From: Nymphaea colorata
Taxonomy: Eukaryota; Streptophyta; Magnoliopsida; Nymphaeales; Nymphaeaceae
NCBI RefSeq assembly: GCF_008831285.2
Contig: NW_022204761.1
Span: 1-29,238, forward strand
Reading direction: 5' to 3'
Length of the DNA stretch: 29,238 nt
Shown here: one piece after another, positions 7,292 through 16,893 of the stretch
Position numbering within the stretch: the first letter of the stretch is position 1
How the letters are laid out: every line of letters starts with the position of its first letter
The notes under the pieces: model-generated
Told to the model about the DNA's origin: nothing
Seen by the model: only the letters and a program-made list of their open reading frames with translations
Databases searched by the model: none
Position numbers and translations under genes: made by a program

Positions 7292-8839
7292 TCATTTGGC
7301 GTGTTTCTTGAAGTTATACTCGAGCTCAGCCACGAAGAGAGACAGGTACCTAGCGTTGGCTTCGTTGACGTGCTCCCACAGGGCGATGATCTGGCATCCC
7401 AGCTTACGGGCGAGCGAAATGGTATAGTTGATTTTGGCGATCTGCTCCTCCTCCGAGTCGCCCTTGGGCACCTTGCTGTAGTCGACGATGTTGGGCGGAT
7501 GGTGTCGATGAGGTGCAGCAGGAACTGGCAGTTCCTCAGGGATTTGTCCTTGAAGTTCTTCACCCGGTGCTCTTCGGGGACGCGCTCGTTGGCCCATCCC
7601 AGCAGCTTCTCCTCGTTGATGACTCCAACGCGCTCCGCCCAGTAGAGCTTGCAGATCTGCCAGACCAATCCCAAGACCAGAGTGGTCTTGCCGTCGACGA
7701 TATCGATGCCTCCGATGCCCACGATCTTGGCCTGCAGCTGGTCTCGGCAGATGTCCACGACGTAGTTGCAGTTCTGGATGATGTGGATGCGACTGGTGAT
7801 TTGTTGGAGTGCTTCTTCCAGTCGACCAGGTTGGGCCTCAGCCTGTCAATCACCTTCAGTAGGATCGTGCCAGTCCTCAGGTCATCGATCAGATAGTTAA
7901 CATACACTTCCTCAATGCCCTGCGAGTTTATCCAGTTCTTGAAGACCCTAATCTCCGGGACTCGTCAGTCTCTGGCTCTGCGGGCAATTCCACGATTTTC
8001 TCGTGCTCGATGACGAGTCCGTGGCGGTTGTTGAAGATTTCTGCGAGGAGGAGGGTGTTGAGGCGGGGATTGCCGAGGTGATGTCGTTGGGATTGACTGG
8101 GGGGTGGATACCTTCGGCCTTGCAAGTCTCGATGACTTTGACTGCGCGGGCGTCCTTGTCGAGATCGAAGTAGTTGGCGGGCAGGGAAGGGGCGACGTTA
8201 CGGAGGATATGACCGTAGCCATAGCCGTCAGCCATGTCGTTGCCTACGTTCTTGATGACTCGGTCGCCACCATTACGCTTGATGTGGTAGTTCACCCAAC
8301 GCACCAAGATTTCCTCGTAGCCTAACTTGCTCATGATATCCTCAGGTTCATCTTCTCTTCTGAGCAAGATGATTTCAGGGTATCTCTTGAGTGTGATTTG
8401 GTTGGTGATGTAGATCTACGTGTGATTTCTTCTACCTTGATGATCTGCCAGATGAGTCCCAGGATGATGTGTTCTCTCTTCTCCATGATGAGCGTGGGGG
8501 TGATGTTGATGACTGTGCATCCGATGGACCTGGCCGACTCGATGGAGAGATTGAGGTTTTCGATCTTGTGGTAGATGTTATTGCAGTTCAGGTTGATGGC
8601 TGCAGGAGAGATGGGGGGGACCTTTCCGAAGACGGCGGAGTTGATGAGCTTGCTGCGTGGAAGTTTCAATACCAAAGAATGACGCCGTCGCCTACTGCAT
8701 CAAAGATCTCCTTCTCATTGATGGGCAGACGCGCCTTGATGTCCTTGTCGTCCTTGAGCACTTCATTGACGTGCTTGGTGAAGGCCTCCCGCTCGGAATC
8801 GAGTACGGTGTGGTAGACTCCTCCTTATCCTCCCTTCAT
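7292..8839 (-). CDS. Fimbrin/plastin, actin-bundling protein without EF hands
   Basis: About 505 residues, ATG 8839 to TGA 7294-7292: four calponin-homology domains in two actin-binding modules. CH1 has AVGDGVILCKLIN, SARSIGCTVINI and LGLIWQIIKI; CH2 EEILVRWVNYHIKR and LPANYF; CH3 ESREIRVFKNWINSQG, DDLRTGTILLKVID and LVWQICK; CH4 LLGWANERV, QFLLHLIDTIRP and ISLARKLGCQIIAL. Two 20-nt introns (8653-8672, 8416-8435) restore ILC|KLIN and IIK|IYITNQ exactly. The EF-hand pair of animal and yeast fimbrins is absent, so bundling is probably Ca-independent. Single bases are missing at homopolymers near 8073, 7955, 7800 and 7493; conserved sequence resumes each time in the next frame. It crosslinks F-actin filaments in the cortex or phagocytic apparatus. 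Confidence 0.93.
8416..8435 (-). other. 20-nt fimbrin intron 2
   Basis: Minus strand gtagaagaaatcacacgtag. Splicing gives LIWQIIK-IYITNQITLKRYPE, matching the conserved fimbrin CH1-CH2 junction. Confidence 0.92.
8653..8672 (-). other. 20-nt fimbrin intron 1
   Basis: Minus strand gtattgaaacttccacgcag. It contains an in-frame TGA if unspliced; splicing forms the Cys codon in GDGVILCKLIN. Confidence 0.93.
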
Positions 8840-8933
8840 AACAAATAATCCAATAAGATATTTCACTACCATTTAAGCTCCATATCAACAAGACCTCCGG
8901 GGATGCTGCTGCCAGCTGATATATTGATTGTTT
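8840..8933. promoter_or_regulatory. Shared divergent promoter, fimbrin / SAPS-like gene
   Basis: 94 bp between the two ATGs must hold both promoters and leaders. It is AT-rich in its central part; no motif recognised. Confidence 0.4.
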
Positions 8934-10876
8934 ATGATTGCGGGGCAGGAAGATACAGAACAACTGGAGGGACTATCGCTGGCTGAGGTGCTGGCGAGGG
9001 ATGACCTTTGCCTGGAGGAGGTGCTGAGTATCGGCGGCATCCACGCCAAGATCAGGCAGGAGATGCGTCTTTTCGTCAATTTTTGCAGTAGGAACGACTC
9101 CTTCACCGATCGCCTCATCGCGCTCGGCCTCAAGTGCCCCATGCACCAGAGCGCCAGCCCGCAAATGAAAACCCTCACCTTCATCGCAGCCGACATCCTC
9201 ACCTCCGACCACGATGCAGTCGTCGATTTGCTCCTCCCCAATAACCACCCCCAACATACATAAAGCGATGATGATGCCGAAATCGCAGAGGAGATTTAGA
9301 CCGAGTCCGCAGAAGGCCCCTCCGAAAGCGAACGCTACAAGTGGCTCAACCGCATTATGGAGTACCTGCAGGGAGAGGAACTTGAAGAGAATTGCGTTAA
9401 CTATATTGCCAAATGCCTGCAAGTACTGGTGCGCAAGCGACTAGGAGCCCTCCTCGAGTATCTACGCTACTGTCCTGACGTCATGTCCAGAGTCTCACAG
9501 ATCTCACACTTCCCCGGCATCGCACAGCTCCTCGCCAAACTAGTCACCGACGATGATGACCACATGCCTCCTGCAGCCCACGAGGCCAGGCAGATGCTGG
9601 TCCCTCTTCTTCTGCAGAAGCTGCACTCGGACATCTCGCTATCCTCTTCGCTGGAAGTGGTGGACGCGCTCGACCAGATCCTCCAGGCCAGCCGATACAG
9701 TGACCCCGATGAAGCGCGCTCCGAACTGCAGCGCCTTTCAGACGTGATTGTTTCTGCTGAGGAGATAGCCTTCCACCTCTCCGCCCTCCTCCCTGCAGCC
9801 AAATCCTCGCCAGCCGTCCTCAACGCTATTTCCTACCTGGCGATGGTAGTCCTCCGCATGAACCAGGACGACCCCCAGGAAGGCAGTCAAAGCATCTACA
9901 GGCCCACTCTTCTCTACCAGGTATAGGGATTGTTTGCAGCTTTTTCCAAACTGGCTGCAGGAACTTCTCATCTTGCTGAGGCGTAGAAGTTGCTATCAGT
10001 GCGCTGGATGGAGCTGCTGGTGGGGATGGCCAGACACTCCCGCTTCGGAGAGTTTTACTGGGGCATCGCTAGAGATGAGCGGCTGTAGGCAGTGCGTGTA
10101 TTGGTGGTAAATTTGGCGGTATGTAGTGGGGCGTGGCTCGAGGACAGTTCACAGGAGTAATGCTGCAGCTGGTTTGCACGTTGGTGGAGCTAGTTTTGCT
10201 GCAGGAAGAGCGGATCGCCGAGAAGCATCCAGACCCCGCTATTAAGATATCCCCCAACACTCTCTACGGAGTTCTTTCGGATCACCAGCTGCACATGCAG
10301 GAGATGGTGCAAAAACTCTCTCAGTAGGCTCCTCGTCAGCGCAACCGAAACGAAAAAGGCGTTTTCTTGCGAAAGCTACTCGTAATTTTGGACAACTACT
10401 TTAATAACAGCGAAATCCACCGCCACTTCCCCGAGGTGGAGGCAGTGGCTTCCCTCTTCCCCGCTTTCACTCCAAACGCACGGCGCCAGTACGCAGAAGA
10501 AACCAACATCGTAAATCATCCAGCAGGCATTCGCGCCAGGGCTCCCATCGAGTTCGGCTTCATGCGCAGAAATAAGGAATGCCTTGATTTGCTGATAGAT
10601 GATGACCTGGAAAGCTTCCCCGAACAACTTCCACAGCAAGAATAACCCAAAAAGAAAGAACCAGAAATAGTGTTCAAACTTACACAGAAGATAAGGACGT
10701 TGAAGGACAGAGTCAAAGAAAAGCAAAGCGAAAAACAAACTGAAGTGATTAAACCGCTTGCTTTAGAGATTTAAACGAAGCAGTAATAGGGGAAGAATGC
10801 ACCTCCTTCTTCATGCAAGGAGCGTCCTCCTGTGTCCAGCCTGCTCTACTTCGTGCGGCATTTACCCATATATTGA
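8934..10876 (+). CDS. SAPS-domain protein (PP6/Sit4 phosphatase regulatory-like)
   Basis: About 640 residues from ATG 8934 to TGA 10874-10876. The first 300 residues are an all-helical repeat: LSLAEVLARDDLCLEEVLS, IRQEMRLFVNFCSR and NYIAKCLQVLVRKRLGALLE fit the SAPS family pattern of phosphatase-associated HEAT-like scaffolds, followed by further helices (MEYLQGEELEENC, LLPAAKSSPAVLNAISYLAM). One 20-nt intron (10107-10126) joins VLV to WGVARGQFTGVM. The frame is otherwise unbroken over 1.9 kb, with about ten TAA/TAG codons, e.g. AEEI*TESAEG (TAG) and QQE*PKKKEPE (TAA). The tail is basic and low complexity. The partner would be a PP2A/PP6-type catalytic subunit. SAPS is my best match but sequence conservation is low; a generic armadillo-like protein is the alternative. 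Confidence 0.6.
10107..10126 (+). other. 20-nt intron
   Basis: gtaaatttggcggtatgtag. It is required to join RVLV to WGVARGQFTGVMLQLV in the SAPS-like gene. Confidence 0.88.
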
Positions 10877-10912
10877 TAAACTACCATGCAAGTACTCAAA
10901 ATATCATTAATA

Positions 10913-11341
10913 TCACACCCCACTGACAGCAGCTCGGACGCTCTCCAAAGCAGCCTATATCTTGCTCATCCTTCGCTCTTGGCTGAGCAGCATCTCCACG
11001 ATATTAGTATTCAGGTTTTTGATTTCTCTGAGATCCCGAAGCGCCTCCCTATTGGCTTCGCCCAACTGTTACCGAATCACTGCTTTTGTATTTTAGCCTA
11101 ACTTATACAAGGTCTCTTCTTTGAATACATCTAATAGCTAATTCTGCCTCTATAGGTATTGGATAGTCTAGCTTACACGAATATGCTGTCTTTGCAGTTC
11201 CTCCAGGAGGAGGTTGTAGCCATTAAGGTACAGAAAAGAATCCTTCAGTCTTGGCTGGTTATTGGCTTCTTTGTCTCTATCGCAAACGGCTTGCTCCAAG
11301 GCCTCCTTGTCAGCGTAGATGGGTGCTTCTTCGTCACTCAT
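10913..11341 (-). CDS. Coiled-coil protein of unknown function
   Basis: An unbroken frame of 142 residues, ATG 11341 to TGA 10915-10913. TAG occurs at least four times and TAA twice. Read as E and K they complete regular heptads: TIQYLERQNELLDVFKEE, KLGKNTKAVIRKQLGEA, MSKIEAALESVRAAV. The protein is almost wholly helical with an acidic N-terminus (MSDEEAPIYADKEAL). No family recognised; size and style fit a BLOC/BORC- or kinetochore-type small coiled-coil subunit. The segment 11156-11182 is a possible in-frame GT-AG intron of 27 nt, but nothing requires it. The gene converges on the SAPS-like gene (36 bp) and diverges from the next one. Confidence 0.65.
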
Positions 11342-11382
11342 TATATATAAGTATGGCCAGTTGGTCAATTCCTTATAATAAT
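11342..11382. promoter_or_regulatory. 41-bp divergent intergenic region
   Basis: It separates the ATG of the minus-strand coiled-coil gene (11341) from the ATG of the plus-strand membrane protein (11383) and must serve as promoter for both. Confidence 0.4.
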
Positions 11383-11931
11383 ATGTAAGGCCCCAACAAG
11401 AAGTAGTCCCCACAGGATATTCTCAAACGAATCGAAACCGAATCCGCAGAGAAAAAGAGAGAAAGAACCATGGAGCTGCTGAATAGAGAAGGCGAGCCTG
11501 CAAATGCTAGCAGTGGAGCGCAGGCAAAAGCTTGGTGGGCATCCACGTGGGAGCGACTGCAGGCCGGCGTGGCAGGCAGTAAGAAGACTCTGCTGCGAAT
11601 GTCCCGCGTGAAGGAGAACAGGCACATCGCCATAATCACTCTCTTCTTCTCGGGGGCCATGTGGGTCAGCTGGCAGGTGGAGGACAAGTACGACAAGTTG
11701 CGCAGACGCGCACGCAGCTCCAAATCGATGAAAGAGAAGCAGGTGGAGTCGGAAAACGAATACATCAACAAGATGCTGGCACGTACGCCCTTCAGCGCAG
11801 TGCCGATCGAGGAGGAAGAGGAGGAGGACAACTCCTACATCTTCCAGAAGGCGGACATCGAGTTCGACACGAGGGCGGACCTGATGGAGGTGCTGGAGGA
11901 GGAGAAGCAGCTGCTCTACCAGGACGAGTGA
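11383..11931 (+). CDS. Single-pass membrane protein with acidic C-terminus
   Basis: 182 residues, ATG 11383 to TGA 11929-11931. The second codon is TAA (MKGPNKKESPQDILKRIET with K/E). ATG 11470 is an in-frame alternative, but the upstream 29 codons are clearly helical coding sequence. Layout: a charged N-terminal helix, one transmembrane segment (HIAIITLFFSGAMWVSW, residues about 86-102), then a basic juxtamembrane helix and an acidic tail containing EEEEEEDNSYIFQKADIEF and a final EVLEEEKQLLYQDE. No family recognised; a tail of this sort suggests a protein-protein docking site on the cytosolic or lumenal side of an organelle. The codon pattern is strong and there are no breaks. Confidence 0.75.
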
Positions 11932-11986
11932 TCACTACATCTGATGAGGCAATCAAAAAGGTGTATAGTATAACATTCTAACTTGC

Positions 11987-14366
11987 TCACTTCTTTGCCT
12001 TGAGCTTGCCCAGCTTCGCCAGCAACTTGCTGTTCTTCATCTTGTTCTGGTACTCCTTCTCCAACTGGCTGTGCGATAGGGCCGATTGGGTGCTTTTGGC
12101 TCGGGAGTATTCGCTGAAGGCTCCCACCGAGGATTACATCTTGGAAGTTTTGCTGTTGTTGTTTGAAGCCATCTAGAAGATCTCGTCATTTTACTCGGAA
12201 AAGGCATCGCTTATCTCGTTCTTTAGCAGCATGTTGCAGCCTATGCTAAATGGATTGCTTACTTGTAGATTGGACCTACTCGAGAACCACCTCTTGCTCA
12301 GGCTATTCCACTTAGTTGGAACATTTTGAGTCAGCAAGTAGTGGCAACGGTAAGTTGAGGCTGGGCTTATGGCTGAAAGGCATTTTGACTTCTTTTTCGC
12401 TGGGAGATCTATTGTCCTTGCTGCTGTTTCCCTGTCCGATCATTCCGTGCAAATCCTTTATATCCTTCAGCGTCGAAGAGGATAGGATGTGGTTGAGTTC
12501 CTTTTCTTCTGGCTTCGTTGGAGATTCGTTTTCAGAAGACTGGAGGAGCGACCCATGAGGCTCTCCCTCTTGCTCATGAGTTTGCTTCGATCTCTTGAGG
12601 CGTTCTTCCAGCAGTTTGTTCTTATCCTCCTCCTCTTTGAGTTGCATCCATAGGAAATCATAGGATAGGTTCTTTTCAGTGAGTTCCTTGCTGGCAGAGT
12701 GGTATTTTTCCTCCACTTTGCGTATGTGTTCCTCAGCGTTGGCGAGGTATAGTTGAAGCGTCTTATTGGCTGATTAGATTTCTTATTTAGCGAGTGATAG
12801 TTTGGAGATAGCTTGATTTTGCTTATTTATTTCATCCTTTAATGACTGATTCAGGATTTATAGCTGTTATCTTTCCTTTTTGTAAGATAGCTATTGCTCG
12901 CCCAGCTTGCTAGAGATTTATGCCTATTTCAACTTGAGCTGGTTACTTATTACATTCAAATTCTGCTCTTTCTGTGCAATTTCGCTCAATCTTAGCTTTT
13001 CTCTTCCCTTCTCTTCATTGGTCTGCTGCTATACCTTTGCTTTAAGATTTTGAGTTTCCTTCAGATAGGATTGTTCTGACTTTCTCCTCTCCTCTGTGAG
13101 CTGAGCAATGTCTCTCTCAAGCTTTCTCTTTGTTTAATGATACTCCTGGTTCTTTGTTTTTGCTTGCCTTTGAAGCGCTTGGACTTCATCATTATTTTTA
13201 GATAGCTGCTATTATAACTTCAAGCACTTAGCTTATAAGTCGCGAAGTTTCATGGTTTGGCTGGAGATAGTGGAGCCTAGTTCAAGCATTTACAAGTCTT
13301 TTTTTGATATCTGCTGCTGATAGTTGAGTTATAATTGCTATAGCTGGTCTTTGCGAGTCTTTGTGATAAGACCGTTTTCTTGTTTCAGATTTAACGCTAT
13401 CTATTGCTACCTTTGAAGTGAAATGACTGATTATTTGAGCTATGCTGATAGCCGTTCAGTTTTTTCTTCTAATCCTTTGATTGTGTTATTCTTTTTCTCC
13501 AACTATTGTTTATTTTGGCTTAGTTCTTCCTTCAAACGATCAAGTTGCGAATGCATTTCAGATAGTTGGGGTGCAAATTGAATGGTCTCACACGATTTCT
13601 CCATAACTGACAAGTTCATTGATTCATTTTTGAACTCACTGTTTACTTTTTCGAGGTCGTGAAGACCCTCAGAGTTTAGTCTTGAATCGATGAGTGGCAA
13701 ATCGCAGGATTATCCTCTCTTATGGCTTAGTTTGGACTTTGGAGACTTCATAGGCGCAATGGCTGAGAGACTGGCAGTCACATTTGAAGCTTCTTGAGGC
13801 ATGCATTCGGTATTTTTGCGAATCTGTTTGAGGATTTGTCTACCCTTCTTCTCCTTCTGCTTGAGCATAAGGGCCTTCTCTTCGATTCGCTTGAACATCT
13901 CTTCCTCTTCTCGCAAGCTGGCCTCTATATAGTTGGCGCTGAGCTTGGAAAGTGAATGCTCGTGGACTATGCTACGGGAAGTTACAAACCCATCTCCAAC
14001 ATTCTTCTTCGCTTCGTCCTCTGTGTAAAGTTCGCTTCCTAAGGTTCTTCGTTTGAGTGTTTTGTTTCCACGAGCTGCTTTTTGGAAGTTGGTATCAATC
14101 GTCTGCGCAAAGTCCGAACTCATTTTTAGGGAATTTGATTGCTAGAATGTATGTTTTGGAGTGCTTTTGCTGTTCTATGCAACTTTATCGGCCTATTTAC
14201 GGTTGATGCTTTCCTCCTCGTTTGGGTTATAGGGAAGAGATGGGAAGACAGCGGGTGTGGTCATGTTGTTTTTGGTGATTCTTTCAACTTCAAGGCGGCG
14301 GGGCATATCGGGTGTGCGGTGGGAGGGGTCTGCAGAGGAGGCGGTTGGTTTTGAAAGTGTGAGCAT
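11987..14366 (-). CDS. Long coiled-coil protein (possibly centrosomal/cortical)
   Basis: From ATG 14366 an unbroken frame of 726 codons runs to TGA 12188-12186, with about 13 TAA and 12 TAG inside. The N-terminal 170 residues are Ser/Thr/Pro/Lys-rich, the centre (13700 to 12600) a continuous coiled coil, and the C-terminus again low complexity. With TAA=K and TAG=E heptads are regular (LEEKTERLSAELKKS; LRDLKAKCLKLKEQL; LKEAKISSKLGEQELSYKK). Only 13 bp after the TGA a 61-codon frame begins at ATG 12172 and ends at TGA 11989-11987 (SEYSRAKSTQSALSHS..KLLAKLGKLKAKK). A 22-nt GT-AG segment (12173-12194) containing the TGA would splice the two in frame, so I treat them as one gene. Two separate genes remain possible. 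ATG 14306 and 14123 are alternative starts. Confidence 0.75.
12173..12194 (-). other. Possible 22-nt intron carrying the in-frame TGA
   Basis: On the minus strand it begins gtaaaatgacg and ends atcttctag. It joins the CGA codon of ..KRCLFR to ATG GCT TCA. At 22 nt it is longer than the usual 20, so it is less certain than the others. Confidence 0.5.
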
Positions 14367-14663
14367 CTGTATTGCAAAAAATATTGTACTAATATATATT
14401 TTAACAATTAAGTATCAAAATAGCAATCATCTCATGGCATTTTCGTTATTCGGCAATTTACGTATATTACCTCCTTTTCCGTTGAGATTCACAAACAAAT
14501 CCACAGCTAATCATCGATCTTATCCATATATACGATTATCCTAAACTATTTCTTCCCCCTGAGAGTTTGAGATTGATGTTGATTTTTTATTTATTTTTAT
14601 TGAAATGTGTCCATAATGCCCATTCCCTCATTATGTATACCATCAGTTTAATATTCAGCCATA
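14367..14663. promoter_or_regulatory. AT-rich divergent intergenic region
   Basis: 297 bp between the start of the coiled-coil gene (minus) and the RING-CH gene (plus). Strongly AT-rich, with no coding pattern and no repeat seen; presumably two promoters. Confidence 0.5.
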
Positions 14664-15263
14664 ATGAATCCGGAGAACTAGCTTTAAGCATTGAAATATA
14701 ACGAAAGCATCGACGCATAAATACGCTGCAGGATCTGCTACATGGAAATGAGGCCCTTGGTTGCCTTGTGCTAATGCTCAGGGAGCATTGCCTATGTCCA
14801 TGAGGAATGCATCCTCGACTGGATCAGCTTGAAAATGACAAGATAGAATTAGCTCATCGTGCCCTCTTGCGAAATATGCCGCACTGCCTACTCGGCCAGA
14901 TTACGGGTGGGGGGACGTAAGCTCTGCTACTCCACTTTGCGCACGAAGCTCTGTATGTTAAAAGCTATTGATAAATGGCTCACCCTCTACTACCTAATTG
15001 GAGCCCTTTTTTGTCTCTACCTCATCGCAAGAGTGGCCCTGCAGACTATCTGGGTGGTCGTTTAGTGTTTTTTGCCCAAAAGTGGAGAGTTTACGCAGGA
15101 TCTCCGCGAAAAACCAGTGGAAATTATCTTCACCCATATCATACTGACCAGCTTCTTCCTAAGAGAAGCTTTCGCTTTTGTGATTAAATTGAGAATCCTT
15201 GTGCAGTAATCGTACATTCAAGTGATTGAGTTCAGCATTCAACCGAAAATGATCCTCAGATGA
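14664..15263 (+). CDS. RING-CH (MARCH-type) membrane E3 ubiquitin ligase
   Basis: 199 residues, ATG 14664 to TGA 15261-15263, no breaks. The RINGv finger is complete: CRIC near residue 20, C-x-C (C, TAA, CSGS), VHEEC, and CEIC. The order C4HC3, with His before the fifth Cys pair (YVHEECILDW), is diagnostic for RING-CH. Two transmembrane segments follow (LTLYYLIGALFCLYLIARVA and IIFTHIILTSFFLREAFAFV), as in MARCH proteins that ubiquitinate membrane cargo in endosomes or ER. The TAA between the two Cys of C-x-C is commonly Lys or Arg in this family, and the flanking TAG codons (TR*N*LIVPSCEIC) fit Glu. The target is unknown. Confidence 0.9.
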
Positions 15264-15312
15264 CCTCCATTATTTTTAAACTGTAAAAATAATATCAATA
15301 ACCGTAAAGACA

Positions 15313-16091
15313 TCACTTCTTTTTATTACGCTTGACGCAGTTGGGGATGTGCTTTGCTGCTGGTTCTGCGTTGAATTTCGACCGCATCCAGGACATTAGA
15401 CTCTTTAATCTACTTCTGGCAGTGCGGGAGGAGGTGGGGTTCCGTCCTCAGCTGCCTTTTCTCGATTGATAGCGTTTCGAAATCTATTGCTTTCCATTTT
15501 CCACTTGGGTATTCCTTTCGGCTTCTTTTCCGCCTTCTATTCCTTCTTCAGCTCGAGCGCCTCGTCGTCCACCACCTTCGCGTGGAAGACTTTCCGTTTT
15601 ACCTCTCCCTTTCCACACAATTTCACGTGCTTCTCGAGAGCACGCTAATTGAACTTCTTGCCACAGCCTTCGGGACACTCCAACAGCACCACTTCCTCAA
15701 ACTCAGCAAGAGGTTCGTTCTCAATCTTAGCAGCTTTGGGGATTATCACTTCCTCGTCTACTAGTTTTGAACTTGGCTTGATCGGCTGCTCAAATGGAGT
15801 CCTGTCAACTGCAATCCTAGCTTCCATCTTAGCTGTTTGTTGCTAGTACTGTGGTGCAGTCCTTTGCACATTCTTGGCTGGCTTTGTTGGTTTTTCTTCA
15901 TATGCCTGCTATTCTTGGGGGATGTTGTAGTTGGCTGAGCCTTTAAGAGGCCTTTCATCGGAGGCTGGAGTGGCGACTGGCTGAGGCCTGATCACTCGAA
16001 CAGTGTCTTGATTGTTTTCCCTAGATGGCTGCTCTCTCTTTGGCTTTGGATTGGCAGCACGTGCAGGCTTGGTACTGGGAGGAGGCTGCAT
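15313..16091 (-). CDS. ZC2HC1 (FAM164)-type double zinc-finger protein
   Basis: About 258 residues, ATG 16091 to TGA 15315-15313. Two C2HC fingers: CPEGCGKKFNERALEKHVKLC (residues about 130-150), and at the C-terminus CPGCGRKFN..AAKHIPNC followed by VKRNKKK. The N-terminus is a Pro/Gln/Lys-rich disordered region. The family occurs in ciliated eukaryotes and is often linked to flagella and sperm. The second finger needs one base restored in the AAA run near 15374. Codons are informative: PEVD-TAA-RV-TAA-CPGC reads DKRVKCPGC and KKE-TAG-KAEKK reads KKEEKAEKK. It converges on the RING-CH gene (49 bp). Confidence 0.88.
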
Positions 16092-16171
16092 TTTGCCCGC
16101 CCTGATGAGATAGTCACGATGGCGTTAATTATAGGTTTTGATTTCCTCCTGCTTGACCTGCTCTACGAATT

Positions 16172-16644
16172 TCAGGTAGAGAGCGTACATTCAAATTATA
16201 AGTCGCTGATTACGGTCCAATCATAATTATAGGAGTTAGTTAGCAACTAAACCGTCAGGATGATATAGACGACTACTTCCATTGAGGCCCCCATCGCCAC
16301 TGTCAGGGCCTTGCTGTTTGGCTTTGCAGATATCCACAGTGGAATCCCTTTATCGTGAAACTGGAGGGATAGGCGCAGACTGATGGACAGATACATGTGG
16401 ATATTCTCCTGCCGGGAGATCTTCGCCTCCCACTTCGACCCAATCGTATTGGTCAAAAACGATAATTAGCTGAGATGGCTGGGCATGCTGGGATGCTCCT
16501 GCTGCTTCACGGCTAGCACTACTTCATCCTGAAATAACTATCGCCGTCCCGAACTGAATTTATCCACGGATAAGTATTCAAGGCTGCCTGACTCCCTCTT
16601 CTCGTGCTTGACTGAAAAGAAGACCAGAAGGGATTTTAACTCAT
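16172..16644 (-). CDS. Unknown protein with one hydrophobic segment
   Basis: About 157 residues from ATG 16644 (MSKNPFWSSF..) to TGA 16174-16172, with one base missing in the T run near 16613 joining SSF to SVKHEKRESGSLEYLS. The protein has a coherent codon pattern throughout (KWEAKISRQENIHMYLSISL; IPLWISAKPNSKALTVAMG) and one membrane-like stretch (MEVVVYIILTV) near the C-terminus. An alternative frame around 16430-16470 is also open but has poorer codon bias. No family recognised. It is tandem with the zinc-finger gene (80 bp apart) and follows the NCBP3-like gene. Confidence 0.5.
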
Positions 16645-16893
16645 GAACTCAGCTTTAAAGCATTATCTTAGGCGGGACAGCAGCCCTCTGCTAGTATTCT
16701 AACTAAATGATCAGGAATTATAATTTTATCTAAGAATAAACAAAAACGCTCCTTATGTAAGCTTGCTTTAGATACCATTATAAGCAAGACTTGCATATGC
16801 CGAAATAATGATGTTGAGATCGATGCTAAAACTATAAGAAATAATAGTATAGTTAGGCTATAATTGATGAACAATCAATAGCTATCGTCATCA

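Noticed and set aside
7945-7965. 14-nt GT-AG segment in fimbrin as an intron
   Set aside because: It would remove SREIR, which matches the conserved TREERTFRNW block preceding CH3; a missing base in a homopolymer is preferred.
9357-9926. Separate gene in the middle of the SAPS-like region
   Set aside because: It is in the same frame as the segment starting at 8934; only TAA and TAG, which are sense codons here, appeared to divide it.
14139-14544. Plus-strand frames in 14139-14544
   Set aside because: They lie opposite the N-terminal exon of the long coiled-coil gene, whose minus-strand frame extends without a stop to ATG 14366 and has coherent low-complexity coding content; the rest is AT-rich intergenic.
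16668-16874. Minus-strand hydrophobic frame upstream of the one-TM protein gene
   Set aside because: Extremely AT-rich, Ile/Leu/Phe by composition only, lies in the gap after TGA 16894, and no codon bias.
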